From Glandiceps talaboti (lineage: Eukaryota; Hemichordata; Enteropneusta; Spengelidae): a DNA stretch of 64,000 nucleotides. The stretch spans positions 23,074,592 to 23,138,591 of the forward strand of contig NC_135554.1 of NCBI RefSeq assembly GCF_964340395.1, in the 5' to 3' direction. The notes beneath the pieces are model-generated. The model was not told the origin of the DNA and ran no database searches. It saw only the letters and a program-made list of their open reading frames with translations. Shown one piece after another: positions 49,411 to 63,300 of the stretch; position 1 is the stretch's first letter; each line of letters opens with the position of its first letter. A program made the translations under genes and the position numbers.

Positions 49411-49530
49411 TTAAAATTTTCTTCTTTTAGTTGATGTTCCTTGCATGTCTGCTTTCCTTTGAAGGTCTGCTATGGTCCGCTTGAGAGAAGCTATTTCCCT
49501 TTCAGATTCTGCTTTCATATGTTGCCATTT
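49411..49530 (-). CDS. Coiled-coil gene last exon with stop codon
   Basis: 120 bases in phase 0 after acceptor CTTAATTTTCAG, encoding KWQHMKAESEREIASLK, RTIADLQRKADMQ and GTSTKRRKF, then TAA (49411-49413). The helical heptad pattern runs to about residue 27 and gives way to a polar Gly-Thr-Ser-Thr linker and a basic tail. Confidence 0.88.
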   Translation of the reverse strand, partial: KWQHMKAESEREIASLKRTIADLQRKADMQGTSTKRRKF

Positions 49531-49560
49531 CTGAAAATTAAGAGTTTGATTGTACCATTC

Positions 49561-49621
<61 letters not shown>

Positions 49622-52600
49622 GGGCAAGCTCAAAGATTGGGCATTAAAGGGGAATGCCAATCCAGGAAATAAAAACATTTTCCTAAACTATGGGTTATGG
49701 AGAGTCATTTCACGATTTTACATCACCTACAATTACTTGCGATTTCAAACATTAAGTTGACCTTGTACCTTTATAGAGCATCTTTGCTGTGGGCCATTGC
49801 ATAATGTGAGTTAGTAGAAACAATATATTCATGGTTGTTAAGTTGATGTCTTCATTGTACAGCAACATTCTTGTTATTAATGAGTGCACATGATGGTGAT
49901 TGATGAACGATATGTATTTCCCTAGTGGCCAGGGTTTCAATCCCGGGTTCTCACATTAGTGTAATTTTAACAGTGGAGCCATACGGATAACACAGGATCA
50001 TCCACTTCTTTTTGGCCAACTATTTTCATAATTTAGTCGGACAACTATTTTTCATACCAAACTTTTAATCTTAATCCAATTGCTGGCGACAGCTCTTATG
50101 TATTTCATTCTTCCAACATTCCAATCTACCGGGTAGTACAATTGCGTGAAAAGTAAGCTAGAAATTCTGACTACATATACATGTACATTCAACCTACTGG
50201 TACATGTGAGTGAGCTTTTTGGATGAAGTGTAAATGTCTCAAACATTGAATTGTCTCCAATAACGCCAAACCATGCAGTTTGACAGTTTAGTGGATCTGG
50301 TGAAATAGATATCTTACATGTAGGCCTACATTAAAGTATATCTGCATTAGACCTGGTGGCATATATGCTTCTATGTCAAACACCAACAAAAAGGAGTGGA
50401 TTTCCTACTACATAATACATGATACATAAAAATCATCACCATCATCAGCAGCAGCAACTATGGCATTTGTTGTTGCCATAGTGAACAAAATATAAAAATC
50501 TCCTTCATGGGCAAACTGTGTCATATTTATTCATTAAATCCATTTATACAGTGGCAGATCAAATGACACCATCAAAAGTGGATATAATGACAAGGCCAGG
50601 AATGCTTTAAAATGCTTTTAAGATACTGATAGAAGGGCTCACATCAAAAATGGCAAAAACTGAAATACTTTGAGGAGGAGGAGGAGGGGGAATCTGCATT
50701 GTTTGATAGGATCGGAGTGTCATCTTCTTACATAAAGACCTGATTCATTTTTAATATCAAAAACAGCTGTTGCTGGACAAGTTTGAATCCAGACCGCATT
50801 AGTAAGAAGCTCACACACAAGCTAAGCATTCATCCACTAACATCCAAGATGAACATGAAGCAAATCTTGTATATAATTTAATATATGATCTAGCAACTGC
50901 AATCTTATAAGTCAATCTTTTTAGGTGCAAGACAGTGAAATATAGCCCTTGATATATTGTGATGTCACTGTGGGTATTTTACAATGGAGAAACTATGTTA
51001 CCTAAGATCTAAATTGGCCATGACAGCACTTATAAGTATCCTATGAATCACAAGTAAGCTGACTGTAATTCATACATCAAACCAGAAAAAGTAAAGTGAT
51101 TTATCTATGTCTTAAATCTAAGTGCTTTCTACAAAATTTGTAAATTATGAAAGCCTGAATTCATGCATGCATGAATGATACATGATTTCAAAGCAGATTT
51201 TGCAAACAAACGCTGACATCTGACAAAGTAGCAATAAATATGAATGATTTCATAGATGCATGGCATTTTAATTATATAGCACATTAACCAATGATTCCAG
51301 ACAATTTTTTAAATATGAATTATCTGAAATTGCTAATGAATGACTATATATATATATATATATTTCCATGTACTGTAGCTTGATAAAGGTGTGCTAGACA
51401 CACCGAAACATCACTATCAAGACTTCAACTTGGGATTGGAAGTAAAGACGACTTCAAACTTTTGCTATCTATCCATCCATATATATATATATATATTAGA
51501 TAGATAAATAGTAGATAGATAGATATATAGATAGGTAATGAATCATATGAGTGATTACAACTCCCATTAAATAGCATCAAATGGAAGATTAAAAGGGGCA
51601 CAAGCTGAGTTAACTGCATACTTATAAGGTAATCACAGTATTCTACTTTATACTGAAGATACTTAAACACCACTTGCAATGACATAGTTATCATTATACA
51701 TGTATGTATCAAAACATTTTCAGGAAATCCCTACTATGCAATCAAGTACTCTAATAATGCCAAACGACAATCACACTCATACTCTTATAGAAGACATGCA
51801 TCGATAGTAACATTATACTGGAATGTGGTTCTATGTACAAAGAGTAACACTGAAGTAAAGCACTTTCTTTTATGTACTACACTAGTTTATAGCATTAATA
51901 TTAAGTGTAAAAGTATACTGTTTCAATTGGTTTATTTACAAGCCTAGCATGTGGCCTTTCTAATGTGGTCAATTAGCAAATGAAACAGTATACTTTTACA
52001 CTTGATATGGATGCTATAAATGATTGTGGTACATACAAAAAATGCTTTAATTTGGAGTTATGGGTTGTAAGTTTTTTCACTTGAGTGACAAACTTATAGA
52101 CTCGTCTTTTGCCACTTTAAAACTTCCAGTAAACAGCTACAAAAAAAGAGCATAGTCGACATCATCACAACATGTACTTTGACGGGAATTAAATATAAGA
52201 GGAAATTATTACCTTTCTGAAAATTTCATGGTTTGCAGCATTTGCTTGGCCTTTCTGCTGCGCTGTTTTCTGGTTCTGCTTCCGCAGTGACAACACTTTA
52301 GCGTCATACTATCAAGATATTAATGAATTAATACAAAATGTAATCAATAGATGAATTACTGTCTATATTTGTTTAAATAAATGTTCCAAAGAATTGATTC
52401 ATACTTAGATCAAAAGATAATAGGTATAAAATAATCACTTCTCATGAACAAGTGTGTCAAATGTATTTGCTCTTTATGAATTGCTACATGTTAGATTCAC
52501 ATTATTAGCAGTTTATATATGAATTGCTACATGTTAGATTCATTTTTAAATCACTGATAAATAATTGAGGATCAATATACACAATGTGAAACAAATGCTT

Positions 52601-55377
52601 TGATCTATATGTCACCCTGCTGTAGGATATACAAGTGTGAAGTGACAAGAAAACCATGGGTGACAGGAAATGACATAATTACTTTTGACACAGGCGACAA
52701 TTCTTTTCCAAGAAGTAGGTGATGACATCAATCAGAAGCCAGCTTTAAAGTTTCTCATTATACAACATATGATGGAAAACATTAAGCACATTTGAAAAGA
52801 AGTCAATCTTCAAAGAAAGAGTCTCAAACAACAAATCAATGGTGTTTTAAAAGAAAGTTAAAAATAAAGTTACTGCAGTCAGTTCAAACTTCTTTGAGAC
52901 TATAAAGAAAAATGATATACTGATTATGCTATGATATGTGTAAATAAGATCATTCTAGACAAATCAACAAATCAACATATCACTACAAAAATGTCATGCT
53001 ATGTCCTCTGTACATACTACATGTACATGTACACAGCCTTTGTGCAAGTTTTGAATGAAATCAGTTTCTGAGTGTCACAGATGTCAGCATACACGAACCT
53101 AACTATGGAAAGAACTCATTCCTATAATCAATCTGGGAAGTGCCTGTTTGAGGGAAGAAATATACGAATGCTCAACTGTTAGACATGTAAACACCTTATA
53201 CAGTAAAAAAAAGTTACTGCAGTCAGGTCAAACTCCTTTGAGACTTTAAAGAAAACAGTGACATTCTGATTACACTATGTAAATAATACTAGTCAACCAA
53301 CATTTGATATAACATTGTACCTCAAGGCGTATCTTCATCAACTCATCATGTTTTTCTTTTTTCAGGCTGGTAAGCTGGTTAAGAACTTCCGTCACTTGTT
53401 GATCCTTGTTTTGTAACCTCTCTTCAACAACTGCAACCTTCTGTTTAGCTTAAAAAAAGAGTAAATCCAAAACAAAGTTACATTTGGAACTAGGTGTCTG
53501 AACTATACATAATTTAATAAGATATATTTGATTCAATCTTGAAAAAAAACATCATTAAAAAATGGCTGACAATACATGCAGTCATAAGGAGAATTTAGAT
53601 GGTTCTACAAAATCATGCCTTCATAGCAGAGTACCTGGGTAAAGAGACTACTAAACATCATTTTATGACTTGGAAGTCTCAGTCAGTTAGAGCCAATGGA
53701 AATCAGTAGAAAATTGTAGCTGACACCCCTGTTCCACTTTGTGGCTCAATCTAAATACCACACGACAAAATTAAAATTGAGGCCCTGATAGTGATACTGG
53801 TACATACAAAGGTACATGTAGCATCTGTTCTCTAAACAAGGAAATCTTGGTTGCAATGTTTAATTTGGAAAGTGAAGATCAATAAGAACAGTCTAGTACA
53901 GGTATGGACACTTGAACCAAGTCTCTATGTATTATAGTTTGTGAGATACTGTACTGTACTGCTAAAATTGATAATAAATGTAATCAAGAACACAGGTAAG
54001 TATTTGTCTGCTGTTACGTAAAAGTTTTCTATAAAATAATACTGGAATAATCAGTATGGAAAGATTGATTCTGTTGCTACAGCCATTTTGGGCTGTGCAC
54101 AGTTGGGAATAAAAAGCTTTGTGGAATGCCGAAACAGGCGGCGACATACGAACATGGTACTGACTCGAGGAAATAAGGTAGAAACTTGATGGCATTTGAG
54201 CATAACTGATGAAAGAGGGTAAAAACACTCAACTGAGAATATATTTGATTAACAACAATAAAAAAGTATTTGATTAGTAACCAAAGAAACAATGACAAAT
54301 CCCATGATACAGTAATTCATTCAACAATATAAATAATATATGCCTTCAGAAACGAATGTGTAAAGGAAAGTAAGACCATATTCCCCCAAGGTAAAAAACA
54401 AAATTTCACAATTTTGACATTATAAAGACACATATATAAATCATCCTTGAATCAAATTTATTGTAACTTGAGAAATATGCCAATATTGTGCTACAAGCGT
54501 GTAAAATGCTTGTTATAATAGGGTATTCATCAGCCAAACTATTTTTATGCTTGACCAGAATCTATCCTTTGTTTATGTTCAACAGCACTGGATTAAATGT
54601 ATTTAAGTTTACACATGCATTTATTTATGAAAGCCTCAAGTCTACATTTACATGTACGTTTCCCGTTATGTATATTTGCTTGTAAGCAGTTATTTACACA
54701 GATATGTAATGAATACTTTCACCATTCTTTCAGTATGTGTAGGAAATAACAGGTGGTTATGTATTGGCAACACAGGAAATCTCAGGGTGTACATTTTTGG
54801 CCATCAATCAAATAAAACTTTGGTTACTTCCATCCAATGATCTTCTGCGTCAGACTACCAGCTATGCATAATTATCCCAGGTATTTTATTTTCAAATGTT
54901 CAAGCAATTATTCATTCTATAGCCAATATCACTCTAAAAATAAAATGTACAATGTAGTATATCACTGATTCATAGATTTTTTGTTTCAAACTTTGAAGAT
55001 CCTTACCCTGCTTTCTTTCAGCTTCTTGAACTCTTTCAATTTCTACTTTGTTATTTTCTTGAAGTATTTGCAGTTCATCTCTTGCTTCACACATTGCAGT
55101 TTCATGTTCCTGTTAGAGAATCACAACAAGGAACATGAGCAGATTACCAAATTTTTATGATAGCTGGTATTATGATGTAGTGAATGCACAGTCCAATATA
55201 ACCTTATGGATATTATGATAGCAGTCCCATTACATTATATGCAAAGTAACTTTGTATCTGCAAATGTACATATTGGTACATGTACAATAGAATGGAAATA
55301 ATGTACATATAAGGCTGGACATGTGAAAGGCAGGTGTATTAGTTTAAATGAAATTAGTTTATTAGATCATTAAGCTC

Positions 55378-55431
<54 letters not shown>

Positions 55432-57296
55432 TTGAAAAAAGCAAGGCCACATCCACAAACTCTACTTACATGTATATATATATAATGAAACCTTGCAATG
55501 AGTAGTAACTGATAAACAAATACACAAAATGAAGTCAAAATAAAAACAAAGCAGTTGAGTTTATGTTGGTCACATGTACATGTTCACTGAACCACTATGC
55601 AACAAATAATTGAAGTAACATTACAGGTAATTCTTTTTATTCTATCACAAACCTAATATGGTATGGCTCAGCATCTTTAAATTATGAATTTCCTTCAAGA
55701 TAATCACACATGTGTATATATTCTTACAAGCAATAGTAATTAATTTCTCATTTCGCTCTGGAGAATACCTGACCTACTGGCAAGCTAACAGAGTACTGAT
55801 TTAACATACAATTGGATGGTTTTTTTTAGGTCCGAGTCGAGTATTGGTATGAGTGGATTTTGGTTTATCCCCTCTAACAAGTAACAGGAAATGTTTTAAA
55901 CAGAATTTTATTTCATGGTTGATTCAGACTATAACTTTTTGGCAAATGAACAGAACAGTGACAGTAAGCAGCAATATGTAATGTTAATAAATTATTCATT
56001 ATGGAAACATGGATTACTATCACCCTTAAAGGTAATCATACACTTCATGCTATATGAACTGGAAAATCATGAGTAAACAAAAGTTAAACAATGTCCCACG
56101 AGCACAGAATCGTGTTTGAAGGAACAATCCATCTGAATACATTTCTCATGGATGTCTTTTATTATTGTCGTCAATAAGTATATATACAGGACCGGATAAG
56201 TTTCGCAATCCCCAAAATAATTACACAGTTTAGTTAAAGGGGCACAAGCCAAGTTTATAACATTTTTAACTTGGTAAAAAACACAACCTCATTAAATTAC
56301 AGTATTGATGGATTTGTTTCTTCAGAGGCATTAGTGTTGTTTTCTGGCATTGTTTGCACAGTTGATAGAATAAAAAGAGTTTCCTTGACATATGATAATA
56401 TGTATATTATGTGTACAGTGTTCTCCACGAGTTTTTTTGAGGTCGCACATGCACCACTCCTCTGTTTCCATGGGCCACTCCTCTGGTGGTGGGCCACCCT
56501 TTTGTTTGAGTTGGCCGCCACTTTGCTTTTGCCATGATGAATCATGCTATTATTAAAGTTTGAAATTGTTGAACTTAAAGAATTTCTTTATAAATTATAC
56601 ATTTTGTTATGATCTGAAAATATGTTAATATGTAAATTAATATGTAAATGAGGCATCTCCTTCATTATTCAAAAATAAGGAGAACCCTGATGTATTTAAT
56701 TTAAAGTATGTATTATGCTGCAGACCAGATTTGAGTTATGCGATTTGCAAGTGGTGGTAAACTACATGCACGATTCAGTATTACAGGTACATGTACATTG
56801 TACCTTTCAATATACTTCAAAACTTACCCCAAAAAAGATATAAATACATGAAGTTACAGGTATAAAACACAGATTTATAAGCCTAGTAGTAACGGTGATC
56901 TCCATCTGAAATAATGCTCTTAGAAACAGTATAATACCTGAGGCAAGTCATCAGACTGAAAGTTAATAACTAAAGAGTAACAAGTAAGCAATTATCTAGA
57001 TTTGGTGAATATCTCAAAGGAGAGATAGAAGTATCAAAGATTGAAGCTCATGGATTGTCTTATATGTTTAACAAGGGAATATTGGCTGTCTACAAATGAA
57101 TGCTCTAGGGTAAACAGTTCTTATTCTGCCATAAAAAATTCCATACCTGCCAATTCATAACACATTACTTTATCCTAAGTGTTATTCCTGTACGACAATT
57201 ACCCAAAGAAGACAAAGTCTATTGACCTCTGCACATACATACATACATGCATGCATACATACATACATAGTATACATACGTGCATGCATGCATGCA

Positions 57297-57330
<34 letters not shown>

Positions 57331-60300
57331 CATGCATACATACATACATACATACATACATACATACATACATACATGCATACATACAGTAAGACATGCC
57401 GGGTACATACTTACATACACACACATACACACACACATACATACATACAGCAAGACATACAAATATAATAAAACAACAGCAAAGATGAATTGAGCCATGA
57501 TATCAGTAACTGTATCATGTATTTTGTATTCTGATTAGAAAACTTAATAATTAAAATACAACCTATCAATTGTAAACACTATTAATCAATTTAACCTTTT
57601 CAGGGTTGCTACCTTGATAAAATCTTTTTACATGTTGGACAACCTTCACTTGAGCTTCAAATACAAATGTATCTATTCATTCACTACAAATAGTTAAGCC
57701 CACTGATAAATATGTGTCATGAATAAAACAATAGGTCCCAGTTGGCTTGAACTGTCATTACTGTATCCTAAGCTGGATTTCCTGTCTGTAGATAAAAGAA
57801 ACAAACTTGACCTGTCTATCAGTAAGTATCACTATCTAACCTGTTTGATCTGTATAAGCTTGTCCTCATAATCTGCTAACTTTTTCTTAAGCTGACTGTT
57901 CTCTTCTGGTTGGAAGAAGTGAAGAAGAAAATTAGGTGTTTTTATGTGTCATGTAATAATTTATTAAACTTTATACCATGCACAAGCCAAGATATTGTCA
58001 TTGAACAGAAAATATGGATTACATGTACATTAATATCCTGGTAATTCTATGTCATGACAACCTGTGCCTGGTTCAGCAGTGCTTGAAATATGAGTCAAAG
58101 TGTTCCAAATCACCATTATTTTCCCAATTTTTCATGAATTATGCTTGAGAAGGTATAATTATATTATTCCCTAATATTTATCTTCATTCAGCTGGAAAAT
58201 ATTTGTGACCTAAGGGTTTGTCACTACTCATCTAGCGACTCATAGTGACAAGGCCCCTTAGGTCACTTGCATTTTCTTTCTGAACAAAGGAAATTATTGG
58301 AGAATAACATCTATTAATACATGTACAAACTGAAACTCAATTAACATGCAAGAGTGAGCTAAATCCAACTACACTGAAATAGGTGTATTCAATTACATGT
58401 AGCAAGTCTAAGAGTGAAAGGTATCTATCCTGTCCATATGGTTTCTTAGAATTTGCCTGAAAATTAAATTAAATTCCTATTTTCAGACAAAGCTGTTGAA
58501 TACTGATGCAGTTTATGAATATGACATTCAAATAAAAAAAAAAGCCATATATCTCTTTGTGAAATTGTTGAAAGCTCTAATTCCCAGGAATACTATTAAT
58601 TACAGAGCAACATCTAGCCCCCAATTTTTATTAAAATATATGACTTTGAGAAAGTCTTTTATACACAGTCCATTATTTGTTACATTTCCTTCTTTTAATC
58701 AAGGTATATGAATACACATGCACTGTAGCTTCTACTTGAAGCAATGATATGAATGTTGTATTTAGATGAAGTCAAACTAAGTTTGAGACTAATACCTATA
58801 ACTTCATTACAAGTTTATTTATTCTGAAATTATTTTTAAAAAAAGTACATTTATAAATATACAAGAAATGGAAATAAATCAATATGGAACATTGAAATCA
58901 CTTTCCTTAATAAGAATATATTAGTTCAGGTTAAAACGTAAATATCTGATAGTGATACATGTACATAATGTTAATAAAAAATATGCAGACTTCATACATC
59001 ATAGAACAGTTTTTTTCTGAGGTTGGGGAACCCCGGCAACAAAAACAAAGGGGTAAAAATGACAGTGTTTCCCCATTGAATATATGCCAATTTTGTTTAG
59101 GAACCCAGCTAAAATGACATGAGAACCTCAGTAGATTTTACCTTCTTGTCACCCTTAAAAACACTGTATATGTGAAAACATTGAAATGGAATGAGACTAC
59201 TTATCATTCAACTGAAAGAGCTTGCAATTACATACACAATGTATAACATGTTTTATGTGTCTATTGAAAAGATAATTTCAGATGTGACAAGCAGAAGGGA
59301 TAAATGAGACATATCAACTACTTAATATTATCAAAGAATGCATGTCATTCATGGGGTAGTACAAATGGACTGATAAATGAACAACAACAAAAGTATTCTT
59401 CCATTGGGAATTTGTTATTCAAGGTGAAATTCAAGTAGATGCAAAATTAGATCATTTGAATAAAATGAGTTTAATTATTGAATTACTGTTTAATAATGAT
59501 ATTTAATTAAGATGACAAGTTATATTAAACATCCGTCTACAGAAATGTTCAAAAAATGAAAATAAAATGAGACAAATTAGTCAAATTCATTCAAAAAATT
59601 ATTTTTGTTAATTTATAGGCAAATATGTGTTTACTACAACATAGAGATAAATGTGTTATTTTTTTATTAGGCCTAATATGTACATTTGCTTTCTTTTCAT
59701 TCAATCTATCTATCTATACTGCCATTGTAAATTTGCTTTTCATTCAATATGACATATAGATGATATAGGCCTAATAATGTGCAGGGAGGTATTTTTTTAA
59801 TTATGCCATTTCACTATAAGGCCTAACAAAAGAAATTGTGGGGTTCCAGTTACGCTCAATTTTAGAATAGGTGGGGTAGGTAGATTTCTTATTTAATTTT
59901 ATATGCCAGTGTCTAGTTCAAATAGTTATGTTTTCCATTGTTTTCCATATGGTTTCTGTGTTATTGGTTTCTTCTCATCAGATGTACAACCATTACAGAT
60001 TGAAAGAACAGTTCTATATTGTCTTTTTAAATTGATGTCTTTTTCCTCATCCACTATTTTTTGCAAGACTTAACAATTTTTGCGATTTTACAATTTTTTC
60101 TCAAATACATAAAACAAATCTTCAGCATTGGTGTGAAAAACTAGGTGGGGACGGGTAACTGGAACCAAACAATGTTTTTTATTAGGCCTAATAAAATAGA
60201 TTACTGTTACTACTATTATTATTAAATTATATAGCCATTTTGACTCATATTTTGAGCATCACAGAACAGATGACAAGGATATAAACCCACATTGCTAAGA

Positions 60301-63300
60301 TGCACAACAACCAGAAAATAAATCCTATAGTTTCTGAGGGGTCCAACTTTTCTTACTCATAGTATACAGAAGGAAAATGGAATGTGGGCATATCATAACT
60401 TCATTCATTCAAAGACTGTCATTCAAGGGGACAGATTGTAATGAGAAATGACAAGAAATTAACTTGACCTACCTTATCAGTTTCAAAGAATTTGTCATTC
60501 AAGGTTATGATATTCATATTTTAATTACTTGTGACAGGAAATTGAACTATAAATGAGGCCAATTAATCACTACATGTATATTTATACTATAGATTGAATT
60601 GAGCTGATTCAAGGTGTAGAATACTGTATACAAGAAAAACAAGCACATCAAGTAAAAAAGGGAATACATGAATAATCATATCGTCAATTTAATGTCGAGT
60701 TCATCCAGTAAAAGGTACATGTATAAATTATCATGTAGCAAAGTCAATTAACTTTCCCTGGAAAAACACAGTCTCCTACTAACAGGACATTTATATGTAT
60801 ACACTTTCTGACTAAGCCAGGGACTGCATACAATTATTAGGATCACATATGGGAACAGACATTGGTATGCCACACATTTCAAGGGGTGTCTCTTCAGGTA
60901 CCAATAACTTTAAGTAGGGATAAGCACTTAATCACATGCTTTCATCTTATTTCAATAAATAACTGAAGATAAACCTCTTACAAAGCAAGTCATTTTTTGC
61001 CAAACCGTAACTTACATATACTACTACTTCCATCAGAGTCCCATATAGCAAAGGGAGATTTGTTCGTAATGACCTAAAGGATTTGTCACATCACACTCTT
61101 GAATATAAAACAGCACTCTCTCCCAACTTCCAAAACAAATGAATATTTTATGTTATAAAGCAAAAAATGCATGAATATTTAACATGAAGTGTAAACTTCC
61201 GAAGTTGAGCATTCAGTGATTATTTTGCAAAATGGAACATATTCCTTTCAGCTATTTTTATTTAATTGGAATGTATTATGACTCGAAGGTGTTCAATTGC
61301 TTTAATATAAAATAATCACGAACATTTGGTTCCATTTTTGCCCCCAGTCAATCAATTCCCTGTAGATTTTGTGAGATTAGGCAAGATCGATAATAGTTGA
61401 GGCAATGCCAATGTGATTCATTTCTGAAGAATCAGATGTTTCCAAGAATTGCAGGCTCTATGTACAAGGCAACGTTTATACATTGTAAATGGAAAAGCAA
61501 CAATTCTGAGCACCTACTTTGCACAGGAATGCACACAAAAACAAGTGGTTTCCAAAATGCAGTCAAAAGTGGATTGTTTTCAAAATGATGATCTTCTTTT
61601 TAAAACGGCCATCATGTATACAAACAAAAAGAGACAGATACAAAACATAACACATTTTGAGCTCCATGTACAATGAACAATGTACGCCGTATTTTGAAGA
61701 TGCAGAACCAAAAAAGAACAACACTGCAGACGACAAAAGACTACTAATTTCATCAATGTTCTCTTTCAATGCAGTATAACTGTAATTTATTACCGCATTT
61801 AAGCTGTACTTTATTCTCATCATTGCCAATTGACATGTTGGGTTAATTTAGGTCAAAGAAAACATTTTTGTCAATAAAAGTTAACCTCTTGTCTGCCAAA
61901 ATTGAGCAACTTTACACCATATGGACATGTGCACCACTACCATATTAGTTTGTATTTGTCTTTGGTGGTGTTATTTCAAAAGTGGATAAATGCATTTTAG
62001 CCTCACATCTAAATTTACATGTTCACCTGAAAATGATTCTGGTTTCATTCATTCCCATAATTTTCATTTGAAAATATCAATGTGTAAATAAGGCATAATT
62101 CATAACATCACTACCTGCTATTATTTTATGATGGTATTTCATCAACATCTAGTAATTAGTATTTCTTTATTGCCAATAAAAGATCATGTACCATTAATTA
62201 TTATCTACATGTAAAAGTCATTATTGTACTTCCAAATATGAGATATTTAGGATTACAATTTATCTTACTGGGAAATATTCACTACAAAAGTACTAATTAA
62301 TGGGCTTCTTAGTAAACTGACTATCAATGTCATTCCATTCACTTAAAATCTCCTCTGACTTCCCACTCTATTCAAAAAATGACTTTTTAAATATGAATGA
62401 CAATCTATATGTTTTCATTCAAAAATTACATGTGGAAGAATGATGTTTGAATAATGAATGATTGGATTGGAATCTGTAGGTTGCAGGTTCTAGCCTCCGC
62501 TCCTTCCGGTCATTTGTTTCTGAATGGTTAAAGTACTTTGACAAGTTTGAGCCATGATTGTGCCCCAGTCAACCCAGCTGTATAACTGGGCAATGAAGTT
62601 GGTAGGATAGGGGTTGCAATGTGAATGCTTTACGTAATCCTATGCACTTATAGAGGCTGCAATGAAATGTACATGTATGCTCCCAGAGACAGTCTAATTT
62701 AAAGGACCATTGGTGCCACTATTGATCAATGTCAGGGGCAATTATTCTTAGTACTTGGCACTCTCCAGAGGAAAGGTGCTTTATAATTTATACACTTATA
62801 TTATTTTATTTTGCAAATGAACAGATTAATATTTGACCATATTTTTACCTGGGATTAAGTATAGATTGATTAATTCCACTAAAAGCAGCCCCCCCCCCCC
62901 CTAGAATATTAACACAATCTATTGGCAAACTTTATTTGAATGGTTAAGTTGTCTAATGACTGCTCTTTATGTGGTGCCAATACAAGTGCTTAGGACCAAG
63001 AATAGCAATTTACGTATAGATGACACTGATTGTTATTTAACTAATGTCTCCCCAGAAGTCCAATGAGAGCTGCCCCTTATGGGTTCATGTAAATGCTGGA
63101 GGAAACTACCAAGAAAAACCTTGGTTGTTCGATAGAGTCAAATGAACAACACTTTTCTTACTTACATCATGACAAATTTAATCAACCCCTGTCCCAGGCA
63201 TGAACCCTTTGCACAGTGGTAAGAGGCCATTGGTTTAACCACCCGGCCACCAACAAGCCACAAAATAATGAACTGCTCTACATTGTACTTGTATTTGTTT

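Larger units (their letters stand above)
49531..52212 (-). other. Coiled-coil gene last intron
   Basis: 2.7 kb, CpG-poor. It contains a TG array (49571-49620), a SINE fragment with a B-box (about 49925-49965), a hammerhead-like fold (51379-51421) between two short TA arrays, and an imperfect foldback (51857-52048). The rest shows nothing recognisable. Confidence 0.8.
55110..57840 (-). other. Coiled-coil gene intron between exons b and c
   Basis: 2.7 kb containing a CA array at 55382-55430, a degenerate GCCACTCCTCTG-type repeat at 56440-56525 and an ATAC array at 57234-57452. No exon-like sequence was seen elsewhere. Confidence 0.75.

Noticed and set aside
56297-56545. 82-codon minus-strand frame with HHQRSGPW-type repeats
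   Set aside because: Its content comes from the degenerate GCCACTCCTCTG repeat. No splice sites in phase with the coiled-coil exons.
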